From the NCBI GenBank assembly GCA_041178545.1, contig JBEGVB010000193.1:1-20183 (forward strand): a stretch of DNA of 20,183 nucleotides. Reading direction: 5' to 3'. Shown piece after piece: positions 1 to 6,366 of the stretch. The notes below the pieces were generated by a model, which saw only the letters and a list, made by a program, of their open reading frames with translations, made no database searches and was not told where the DNA came from. Every line of letters starts with the position of its first letter. The stretch's first letter is position 1. The position numbers were made by a program, and so were the translations under genes. This DNA is from JBEATZ01 sp041178545. GTDB lineage: Bacteria; Planctomycetota; UBA1135; UBA2386.

Positions 1-2160
1 GGTGGAGAACTGCACCACTTCGGTGCGTTCGTCGAAGGCGCCGGAGACCAGTTGCGCGAGCGCGATGCGCGCGTCCGGCACCGGTGCGCCAGCCTGCGTA
101 CGGATGGCAACTTCGAGCGCGGCTCCGGTTTCGGCCACGAGGTCGAGCCGGATCGACTGGCCCGGTGCGACATCGAAGGGCACGAGGAGGGGCAGCAGTC
201 CGAGCCTGCCCGGGAACTCCACGGCCGCGAGCCACGGCCCGGACGGCATGCCGCGCACGGTCGCCGTGCCGTCCGCGAACGGACCGCGCGCCAGCACCTT
301 GACCTGGTTGGAGTCGAGGACCGGCCCGGCACCGCGTCGGAACATGCGCACCGCGTAGTCGTCGACGGTGCCGCCCGTGGGGCCCGCCACCCGGATCGTC
401 ACCACGGGCCCAACTCCGAGCCGCAGTTCGAGGCCCGTGGTTCCCGCAGCCACGGGATCCGCGGGCTCGCACGGTTCGTGCCCCTTGCAGCTGGCCCGCA
501 CCCGGTAGGGTCCGCGCTCCGCGGGTCCCCAGAGTTCGACGCGGAACCGGCCCTGCGCCGTGGTGGCCCCTGCACCTGCCACGCTGCCCGTGGCGTCGGT
601 CAACTGGACGTGCGCCCCTGCCACGGGCGCACCCGATGCATCGAGCACCGTTCCGGAGACCGCACCCGCACTCGGCACCGGCTCGAGCACGAGTTCGAAG
701 CCCTGCTGGGCCGCTGAGACATCGATGAGGATGTCCAACCCGCGCTCCGGCGGCAGGACCGAGACGGGCCGCGGCTTCCCATCGGACGACTCGCGCAGGC
801 GGTGACCCACCTTCTCCACCTCCAGCCGATACCTCCCGCCCAGCAAGGGTGCGTCGATCGCAAAGAGGCCTGCCGCATCCGTGGCGGCAAAGGCGAACAC
901 GAGCGGGGCCACGACGCCGTGCGCGTGCGGGGAGGGTTCGGAGGGGTCGACCGCGCGACGCGCCCGCACCAGCGCGTCCTCGACCGGGAGGCCCTGCGGG
1001 TCGACCACGCGGCCCGCGAGCCGCAGGCCCGGCTGCATCATGAGGTCGCCGAGTTCGACGACTCGACCCGGGGCGATGGCCGACCAGCGCGCCACGAGCA
1101 TTGCCTTGCCATCGGCACGCACCTCGAGGACGAACTGGAACGGCGGCGGTGGCGCGAACGAGAACGCGAACCGACCATCTGCGGCCGTGACGACAGGCTC
1201 CGGTTCGACAGCCGGGGGAAGTGCGTGGTCCAGCGTCCACGCATCCACCCGTTCCTGGCTGGCCTTGTCGCCGCGCAGCACGACCTCGCAGCCGGCGAGG
1301 GGCGCACCGGAAGCGTCGACGCAGCGCCCGCGCAGCGTGGCGCGCGGCACCAAGTCGGCCACGGGCACCGAGGGTGCTGCCACGCGCTCGACGGGATCTG
1401 CCACGGAACCTGCAGCACGCGGCAGCTCCGCCGCCACCGCGATGCCTGCCCCGCCACCGGGCACAGCAAGTTCGGCAGCGTCCCCGACCTCGTGCTCCGC
1501 TAGCGCGAGGGCCAGGACGAGGGCACACCCCACCACCATCGCGACCCGGACCTTCGTGACCATGACAACCAATCCTCCCAGCACCGCAGCCCCGCCCGCA
1601 GCCGTGGTGGCTGCGGCAGGGCGGACATCGATCCAAGCGGCAAGCGGCAGGGCCCACCCCTGCCTGCCCGACGGCCGCGCGTCGAGGCGCGCGCGCAGCA
1701 TCTGGAGCGCGCGCTGCAGGCGTGAACGGACCGTGTGCACGGTCACGCCCAGTTGCGCTGCAATCGCGCGCGGCGGCAGGTCGTGCCAGAAGCGCAGCAC
1801 GACCGTGGTGCGGTAGGGCTCCGGCAGCGCGCGCACCGCATCGGCAACCTGTTGCGCAAGTTCGGCAGTGGCAGCCGCATCCGCGGCCGAGACCGTTGCC
1901 TCGGGCCGCGCCAGGAGTTGCTCGCGGTCCTCACGACGCGCACGCGTGCGCAACCGGAACGCCGCGAGCCTGCGCGCAATGCCCTTGAGGAAGGCGCCCA
2001 GTGGGGCGCGGGACGGAGCCGCGGTCAGCGCCGCAGTGAGCGCGTCCTGCGCGAGGTCGTCTGCATCACCGTTGCCCATCAGGCGACGGCCGAGCGCGCG
2101 GAGCGCCTTGCCGTGCGCCTCCAGCGTCGCCTCGTACCGCGGATCCTCTGCGTCGCGCAT
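1..2160 (-). CDS. ECF-type sigma-70 factor fused to a membrane segment and carboxypeptidase-regulatory-like repeats (C-terminus beyond window)
   Basis: The frame is open from the ATG at 2160 to the left edge, giving 720 residues with no stop. Residues 10-75 look like sigma region 2 (GNGDADDLAQDALTAAL). Residues 102-160 are region 4, with LPEPYRTTVVLRF and the helix-turn-helix PPRAIAAQLGVTVHTVRSRL. Hydrophobic stretches follow at about 187-201 and 206-220, separated by TKVR. From about 275 come beta-sandwich modules of the carboxypeptidase regulatory type: LRGRCVDASGAPLAG (277-291), LAGRVVDPQGLPVED (381-395), VSGTVLDASGAPVAGA (501-516), and a weaker fourth near 685. Sigma factors with long C-terminal extensions are known in planctomycetes. 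I infer that it binds RNA polymerase on the inside while the repeats sit outside the membrane; one membrane crossing is needed for that topology, and two would keep the tail inside. No anti-sigma gene is visible. The start has no clear ribosome binding site. Confidence 0.85.
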   Translation of the reverse strand, partial: MRDAEDPRYEATLEAHGKALRALGRRLMGNGDADDLAQDALTAALTAAPSRAPLGAFLKGIARRLAAFRLRTRARREDREQLLARPEATVSAADAAATAELAQQVADAVRALPEPYRTTVVLRFWHDLPPRAIAAQLGVTVHTVRSRLQRALQMLRARLDARPSGRQGWALPLAAWIDVRPAAATTAAGGAAVLGGLVVMVTKVRVAMVVGCALVLALALAEHEVGDAAELAVPGGGAGIAVAAELPRAAGSVADPVERVAAPSVPVADLVPRATLRGRCVDASGAPLAGCEVVLRGDKASQERVDAWTLDHALPPAVEPEPVVTAADGRFAFSFAPPPPFQFVLEVRADGKAMLVARWSAIAPGRVVELGDLMMQPGLRLAGRVVDPQGLPVEDALVRARRAVDPSEPSPHAHGVVAPLVFAFAATDAAGLFAIDAPLLGGRYRLEVEKVGHRLRESSDGKPRPVSVLPPERGLDILIDVSAAQQGFELVLEPVPSAGAVSGTVLDASGAPVAGAHVQLTDATGSVAGAGATTAQGRFRVELWGPAERGPYRVRASCKGHEPCEPADPVAAGTTGLELRLGVGPVVTIRVAGPTGGTVDDYAVRMFRRGAGPVLDSNQVKVLARGPFADGTATVRGMPSGPWLAAVEFPGRLGLLPLLVPFDVAPGQSIRLDLVAETGAALEVAIRTQAGAPVPDARIALAQLVSGAFDERTEVVQFST

Positions 2161-2257
2161 CCGTGTGCACAGGTTGCCGTGCGACGCGGAAGCGATGCAG
2201 GAAATCCGACGGGCAGCCGCGCCTGCCGCTCGGAGCGTGCGGGTCAGCGCCTGCCGC

Positions 2258-2452
2258 TCAGGGCGTCTCGCGGCGACGCCGTTCCAGCTCCTCGCGCAAC
2301 CGGTCGTTCTCGCGCCGCAGTTGCTCGCGGTCCGCATGCGGGTCGAGGCGCACCGGGTCGTCCGGGGTGCCGCGTTGGGCGCGCCGCTTGGCCATGGTGC
2401 GCACCACCAACCAGACGACCACGATCAGGGCGATCCAGGCGTAACGATTCAT
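2258..2452 (-). CDS. Small single-pass membrane protein with charged coiled-coil tail (PspB-like architecture)
   Basis: This is a 64-residue protein. It has one predicted membrane helix (about residues 4-19, YAWIALIVVVWLVV), a basic stretch (AKRRAQR) that should stay in the cytoplasm, and a highly charged C-terminal helix of heptad type (REQLRRENDRLREELERRRR). The layout resembles phage-shock protein PspB (short TM plus cytoplasmic coiled coil), but sequence identity is not obvious and I do not assign that function. I chose the ATG at 2452; a GTG at 2470 would add six residues without a hydrophobic or RBS rationale. It lies between HU (65 bp upstream) and the sigma factor (97 bp downstream) on the same strand, so co-transcription is possible. 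Confidence 0.6.
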   Translation of the reverse strand: MNRYAWIALIVVVWLVVRTMAKRRAQRGTPDDPVRLDPHADREQLRRENDRLREELERRRRETP

Positions 2453-2517
2453 GGGGATCGGGCACCGCACCCTGCGTCGCGCGCATCACGCGCACGCAAG
2501 TGACGGCGCACACTCGA

Positions 2518-2838
2518 CTAATCGTCGTCTTGCGGAAGTTCGCCAGTGGCAAGCTCACCGGACACGCGCTTGCGCATCAGGCGGCCGACCTTGAACTTCA
2601 CGATGCGCTTCGCAGGAACGTCCACCTTCTCCAGCGTGCGCGGGTTCTGCGCGCGCCGCGCCGCGCGCTCGCGCGACTCGAACACACCGAACTCACGGAA
2701 CTCCAAGCGGTTGCCGTCGGCCAGCTCCTGGATGATCGCGTTGAGGAACGTCTGGATGATGTCCTTCGCGACGACCTTGGTGACGCCGGTCTGCTCCGCG
2801 ATGCGGTTGACGAGTTCCTTCTTCGTGATGGTCTTCAA
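2518..2838 (-). CDS. hup: HU/IHF-family nucleoid DNA-binding protein
   Basis: The 106-residue product is a histone-like DNA-bending protein of the HU/IHF family. It opens with MKTITKKELVNRIAEQTG, the typical dimerisation helices. The beta-arm region has FREFGVFESRERAAR (48-62) and the arm-tip QNPRT (64-68), whose proline intercalates in DNA in this family, followed by VPAKRIVKFKVGRLMRK (74-90). After the usual end near residue 92 there is a short acidic tail (GELPQDDD). I chose the TTG at 2838 because it places the family's normal N-terminus correctly and has GGAG six bases upstream. A much longer ATG-started frame reaching 3114 would add a non-homologous leader and overlap the divergent kinase. 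It probably binds DNA as a homodimer; HU versus IHF specificity cannot be settled from sequence. Confidence 0.9.
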   Translation of the reverse strand: MKTITKKELVNRIAEQTGVTKVVAKDIIQTFLNAIIQELADGNRLEFREFGVFESRERAARRAQNPRTLEKVDVPAKRIVKFKVGRLMRKRVSGELATGELPQDDD

Positions 2839-2874
2839 CCTGTACTCCGTTCGCTGAGGTTCCTGTCCGCGCGG

Positions 2875-2951
2875 TTTCCACCGCTCCTGTGGAAGGTTGT
2901 TCGATGGAATAAGTCTCGGCGGAGTATACGCTTGTGGCGACGGTGTCGAAA
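2875..2951 (-). promoter_or_regulatory. Candidate HU promoter and leader hairpin
   Basis: On the minus strand, TATACT (plus 2923-2928) matches the -10 consensus at five of six bases. TTTCGA (plus 2946-2951) sits 17 bp upstream as a weak -35. The resulting leader of about 75 nt would contain a short inverted repeat, TTCCAC/GTGGAA (2876-2881 and 2889-2894, 7-nt loop), upstream of the TTG start. The -35 would lie inside the first codons of the divergent kinase gene. This is pattern matching only. Confidence 0.35.
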
Positions 2952-3674
2952 GGAATCCACAGCGCCCCCCACAAACTTCTGGGGGCCGAGGCCTGGGACG
3001 CGCTGGTTGCCCGGGCCACGGCCCTGGGACTGGCTGCCCCCGGGGAGCGAGGCTTCGGCACCGTGGTGACCGATCACCGCAGCTCCTGGGTGAGACGCGC
3101 AGAAACCGCCCCAAGGTCTTTCTTCATAAAGACCTACGACTATCCAAGATCAGCCGACCGGTGGCGTGGGGCCGGCCGCAACACCTGGCTTGCGCCGAGC
3201 CGCGCCCACCGTGAGGCCCAGGCCCTGTGCTGGCTCCGCGACCGGGGGCTCGGCAAGGTGGTTGCCGTCGCCGTGGCCGAGTGGCGGACCCCGGGCTGGA
3301 TCGGCAGCCTCGGCCTCTTGCGCCGGGCCGTGCTGGTGACCGAGGCCTGGCCCGGCACGGCGGCGGACCAAGCGCTCGCAGCTCTCGGGACCGCGGAACG
3401 CACGTCGTTGCTGGACGCATTGACCACGTATGCCGAACGCCTGCACGCACAGGGCTTCCGCGACGGCAACCTCGACCTGCGCAACCTGCTGGTGCAGCGC
3501 GACGCCGCGGGCACCTGGCACTGCACCAAGATCGACTCGCCGCGCTGGCGCGTTTGCGCACGGCCGCTCGATGCCGCCTCGCGCGCGGACTGGGACCGCC
3601 TGGTCCCCCAGCTCGCCCAGTTCGCAACGCCCGCCTGGACCGCCGCCCTGCGTGAGCGCCTCAGCCGCGGATGA
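2934..3674 (+). CDS. Kdo/WaaP-type lipopolysaccharide kinase-like protein, possibly catalytically altered
   Basis: This 246-residue protein has the small eukaryotic-like kinase fold of the Kdo/WaaP family, which phosphorylates sugars in the LPS core at the cytoplasmic face. Visible landmarks are FFIKTY with the ATP-binding lysine K66, APSRAHREAQAL with the helix-C type glutamate (about 88-99), the catalytic-loop equivalent HAQGFRDGNLDLRNLLV (171-187), and the metal-binding KIDSPRWR with D201. The loop is odd: in the family the base is an Asp five residues before the conserved Asn (HRDLxxxN), but here that position is N179 and the triad reads DGN. It may be a pseudokinase or use a different base. 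The GTG at 2934 has GGAG nine bases upstream; a GTG at 2943 is an alternative. It stands alone and its 3' end overlaps the convergent TPR gene by 14 bp. The exact substrate is unknown. Confidence 0.75.
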   Translation: MATVSKGIHSAPHKLLGAEAWDALVARATALGLAAPGERGFGTVVTDHRSSWVRRAETAPRSFFIKTYDYPRSADRWRGAGRNTWLAPSRAHREAQALCWLRDRGLGKVVAVAVAEWRTPGWIGSLGLLRRAVLVTEAWPGTAADQALAALGTAERTSLLDALTTYAERLHAQGFRDGNLDLRNLLVQRDAAGTWHCTKIDSPRWRVCARPLDAASRADWDRLVPQLAQFATPAWTAALRERLSRG

Positions 3675-4755
3675 GGGCGCGCAGGCTCTCGACCGAGGCC
3701 TCGCCATCCGACGGGGAGACCTTGTTGCGCATCAGGAACGCGTCGATCTCCTCCAGCCGGAACGGCACTGCGAAGTAGCGCTCCATGAAGTCGACCGCGT
3801 CCTCGGCGCGCACCAGTGCGAGGTAGAGGCGCATGGCCTCGCGGGCAACCGGCCACCAACGCAGCCGGCCCTCGTTGTTGCTGCCGGCAAGCGCCTCGTA
3901 GCAGAGGAAGCCGATGTTGAGCGCGGCCCGGGACGCGAGCGGCTCGCGCTCGAGCACGGCAAGGTAGAGGTCGAGGGCCTCGCGCGGCTTGCCGGTGAGC
4001 CAGAGCGCGGCCGCCCGGTCCATGGCGTACTCGGGCTTGAGCGGGTCGCGGTCGAGCAGCCGCTGCAGCCAGGGCAAGGCCTCGGCGGGCCTGCCTGCCT
4101 TGTAGACGAGGAGGTGCACGTAGGAGGCAACGGCCTCGGCATCGTCGGGTGCACCGCGCAGGTAGTTCTCGTAGGCGCGGCAGGCCTCGTTGGTGTTGCC
4201 CAGCTCGGCCAGCACCTCCCCCATCTCGTGCCACGCGGGCAGGAAGTCGGGGTTGGCGGACACCGCGTTGCGCCAGCTGTCGACCGCAGCCGCCAACAGG
4301 CCGGCATTGCGCAGCTGGCGCGCCTTGGAGTGGTGTGCGTACCAGAAGCCCTTGTCGCGGCGGATCACCGCGTCGAGGGCCTTGAGCCGGTCGTAGGAGG
4401 TCGGCAGCAGGCGGATCCGCGCGTACGAGACCACCACCGAGTTGGGCGGGTCCTGCAGCCGTTCGTAGTCGCGACGCAACGCCTCCACGGCCGCGCCACC
4501 GAGCCGCAGCGCAGTCTCTTGGTAGGCAAGGTGGGCGGGGACGCACTCGGGGCAGCGCTCCACCACGCGCGCGAACAGCGGCAGGGCGTCCTGCAGCCGG
4601 CCGGCAGCCACGTGGTCGCGTGCCTCGGCGAGCATGGCGGCGCCGAGCGGGTCGGCACACTGCTCGTAGCGCCTCACATCCTGCGCAAGGAGAGGCACCA
4701 CTGCCGCGACCAGCAGCGCAACGGCGCGCGACAGGGAGGCCGGCTCAGCGCGCAT
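3661..4755 (-). CDS. Exported tetratricopeptide-repeat protein
   Basis: The 364-residue protein begins with a signal peptide (residues 1-25, hydrophobic LSRAVALLVAAVVPLLAQ, likely cleaved after AQ). It then contains helical repeats of TPR type. Clear units are around 43-74 (ARDHVAAGRLQDALPLFARV), 138-170 (KARQLRNAGLLAAAVDSWRN), 172-205 (AWHEMGEVLAELGNTNEACR), 209-240 and 243-277 (AAALWLTGKPREALDLYLAV). Such proteins are usually periplasmic or surface scaffolds, and the partner is not shown. The ATG at 4755 overlaps the 3' end of the upstream lipoprotein gene by 11 bp, which indicates translational coupling. An upstream in-frame start at 4827 would put a non-hydrophobic leader ahead of the signal peptide. 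It is the last gene of the trpS operon. No enzymatic motif is visible. Confidence 0.8.
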   Translation of the reverse strand: MRAEPASLSRAVALLVAAVVPLLAQDVRRYEQCADPLGAAMLAEARDHVAAGRLQDALPLFARVVERCPECVPAHLAYQETALRLGGAAVEALRRDYERLQDPPNSVVVSYARIRLLPTSYDRLKALDAVIRRDKGFWYAHHSKARQLRNAGLLAAAVDSWRNAVSANPDFLPAWHEMGEVLAELGNTNEACRAYENYLRGAPDDAEAVASYVHLLVYKAGRPAEALPWLQRLLDRDPLKPEYAMDRAAALWLTGKPREALDLYLAVLEREPLASRAALNIGFLCYEALAGSNNEGRLRWWPVAREAMRLYLALVRAEDAVDFMERYFAVPFRLEEIDAFLMRNKVSPSDGEASVESLRALIRG

Positions 4756-5275
4756 GCACCATGCCGTCGCGGATGCGGAACTCGCGCAAGTCGCGCACCT
4801 TGCCGTCCTCGCGCACGAAGGGCGCACCCTTCGCCTCCGCGTCGAGGCGGTACTCGTGCGTGCCCACCGGCGTGCGCATGGTGAACGCCTGCAGCACGGT
4901 GAACGTGGTGCGCTTGCCCTTCACCCAGCCCTTGTCCCCCATCGAGTCGAGCTCGCCCACGGTGACGACGAACGCACCCTCGGGTGCACCGGTGAGGTTG
5001 AGGTAGGTGGTCTCGTCGAAACCGTCCTTGCGGGTGCGCACGACCTTGTGCAACCGCGGGTCGGTCGAGGGGCGCCCCACGTTGGGGTAGAAGTTGGCGG
5101 TCATCTCGACCACCAGTTCGTCGCAGCCCACCTCGGTGCCGCCCAGGTACGGTGCCAACAGGCGCGAGGAGACCACGGCAACCTTCTCCTCCGTCACCGG
5201 GGCGCTGCTGCACGAGGCGGCACAGGACAGGGCCGCGAAGGCCAGTGCGGTCGAGGCAACGGCAAGATGTTTCAT
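4745..5275 (-). CDS. Small putative lipoprotein of unknown function
   Basis: I do not recognise a family. The 176-residue product starts MKHLAVASTALAFAAL, a short basic and hydrophobic signal. It is followed by two cysteines (C18 in ALSC, C22 in AASC), either of which could be the lipidated residue; neither fits the strict lipobox, since leucine is missing at -3. The remainder is a soluble beta-rich-looking domain with no known catalytic motif (for example FYPNVGRP, TTYLNLTGAPEGAFVVTVGE, GTHEYRLDAEAKG). The ATG overlaps the trpS stop as ATGA, so it is translationally coupled to trpS, and it overlaps the following TPR gene by 11 bp. The pairing with an exported TPR protein suggests a joint envelope role, but that is inference. 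Confidence 0.7.
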   Translation of the reverse strand: MKHLAVASTALAFAALSCAASCSSAPVTEEKVAVVSSRLLAPYLGGTEVGCDELVVEMTANFYPNVGRPSTDPRLHKVVRTRKDGFDETTYLNLTGAPEGAFVVTVGELDSMGDKGWVKGKRTTFTVLQAFTMRTPVGTHEYRLDAEAKGAPFVREDGKVRDLREFRIRDGMVHAR

Positions 5276-6258
5276 GACCGTGCCGCGCGGAGACCCACGC
5301 GCTCCCGGACCAGTTCCATGGTGGCCTCGGCCTGCCTGCGGGCGCGCACTGCACCCTCGGCCAGCAGCTCGTCGAGCCGTGCAGGGTGCGTGCGCAGCTC
5401 GTTGGCGCGCTCGCGGATCGGCCCCTTCACCAGCTCCATGTTGGCACAGAGCTTCTTCTTGCAGTCCACGCAGCCCAGCGTGGCGGTCCGGCAGCCCTGG
5501 CCGATCTCCGCGCGCTCCGCCTCGGAGCTGAAGAAGGTGTGGTAGCTGAAGATGTTGCAGACGTCCGGGTTGCCCGCATCCGTCTTGCGCAACCGCGCAG
5601 GGTCGGTCTTGGCGCCCCGCAGCTTCTGCATGGTCTCCTCGGCGGTCTCGAAGAGCCCGATCTCGTTGTTGCGCGACTTGGACATCTTCGACTCGCCGTC
5701 GAGACCCATCACGCGCGGGGCGTGGGAACGCACCACCTTGGGCTCCGGGAAGGTCTCGCCGTAGATGCCGTTGAACCGGCGGATCGTCTCGCGCGCCAGC
5801 TCGAGGTGCTGCTCCTGGTCCTCGCCCACCGGCACGCTCTCGGCGCGGTACAGGGCGATGTCCGCCGTCTGGAGGATCGGGTAGGTGAACAAGCCGGCGT
5901 TGATGTTCTCGGGCTGGTGCTGCGACTTGTCCTTGAACTGCGTCATGCGGTTCAGGTCGCCCAGCGGGGTGAGGCAGGTGAGGACCCATGCCAGTTCCGA
6001 GTGCTGCGGCACGTGCGACTGCACGAACAGCGTCGCCTTCTCCGGGTCGACACCCGAGGCGAGGATGCCGATCGCGACCTCGCGCACCGCCTGCCGCAGC
6101 TCTGCTGCCTCGGGGCGCCGCGTGAGCGCGTGGAGGTCCACCACGCAGAAGTAGGCCTCGTACTGCTGCTGCAGCCGCACCCAGTTGACCAACGCACCGA
6201 GGTAGTTGCCGATGTGCAGGTTGCCGGTGGGCTGGATGCCAGACATGATCCGAACCAT
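5272..6258 (-). CDS. trpS: Tryptophanyl-tRNA synthetase
   Basis: TrpRS charges tRNA-Trp with tryptophan in the cytoplasm. The 328-residue length is normal for the bacterial class I enzyme. The ATP-binding signatures are clear: TGNLHIGNYLG (11-21, HIGH motif) and KMSKSRNN (191-198). Other family blocks are QFKDKSQ and the TYPILQTADIALYRA block (125-139). A cysteine-rich segment, C234, C256, C263, C266 (spacings 21, 6, 2), resembles the [4Fe-4S] site described for Thermotoga TrpRS. I chose ATG 6258; ATG 6246 (MSGIQPTGN) is possible and neither has a good Shine-Dalgarno. It heads an overlapping three-gene operon and diverges from the Trp-rich repeat gene across a 108-bp gap. I saw no T-box or Trp-codon leader in that gap. 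Confidence 0.97.
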   Translation of the reverse strand: MVRIMSGIQPTGNLHIGNYLGALVNWVRLQQQYEAYFCVVDLHALTRRPEAAELRQAVREVAIGILASGVDPEKATLFVQSHVPQHSELAWVLTCLTPLGDLNRMTQFKDKSQHQPENINAGLFTYPILQTADIALYRAESVPVGEDQEQHLELARETIRRFNGIYGETFPEPKVVRSHAPRVMGLDGESKMSKSRNNEIGLFETAEETMQKLRGAKTDPARLRKTDAGNPDVCNIFSYHTFFSSEAERAEIGQGCRTATLGCVDCKKKLCANMELVKGPIRERANELRTHPARLDELLAEGAVRARRQAEATMELVRERVGLRAARS

Positions 6259-6366
6259 GGGCGAAGGGTATACCTCGACGCCTCGTGCGCTGCGCGGGCT
6301 TTCCTGCGACGCACACCACGGAAACGCGCTGCGGCGCGGATGCGCGAGCGGCTAGGATCCCGGCCC
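6259..6366. promoter_or_regulatory. Divergent intergenic region between trpS and the repeat lipoprotein
   Basis: This is the largest gene-free stretch (108 bp) and must hold the promoters of two operons. I can point to a perfect 8-bp palindrome GGTATACC at 6267-6274, just ahead of trpS, and to AGGA at 6354-6357, nine bases before the ATG at 6367, which works as a ribosome binding site. TAGGAT (6353-6358) overlaps that site and could be read as a -10 element, but it has no matching -35. No confident promoter is called. Confidence 0.35.

Noticed and set aside
881..1816. Long plus-strand open frame opposite the sigma factor gene
   Set aside because: Low-complexity Ala/Arg/Ser/Thr translation typical of the antisense of GC-rich coding DNA. 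The minus strand encodes clear sigma and repeat domains over the same bases.
2839..3114. N-terminal extension of HU to an ATG at 3114
   Set aside because: It would overlap the divergent kinase gene and add a Pro/Arg-rich non-homologous leader. The TTG at 2838 has GGAG at good spacing and gives the normal HU start.
5386..6366. Upstream in-frame extension of the repeat-lipoprotein gene
   Set aside because: It runs antisense through trpS and gives no recognisable sequence, while the lipoprotein signal begins only after 6367.
6259..6366. T-box or Trp leader attenuator for trpS
   Set aside because: The gap is only 108 bp, with no leader peptide, no T-box consensus and no terminator/antiterminator pair that I could find.
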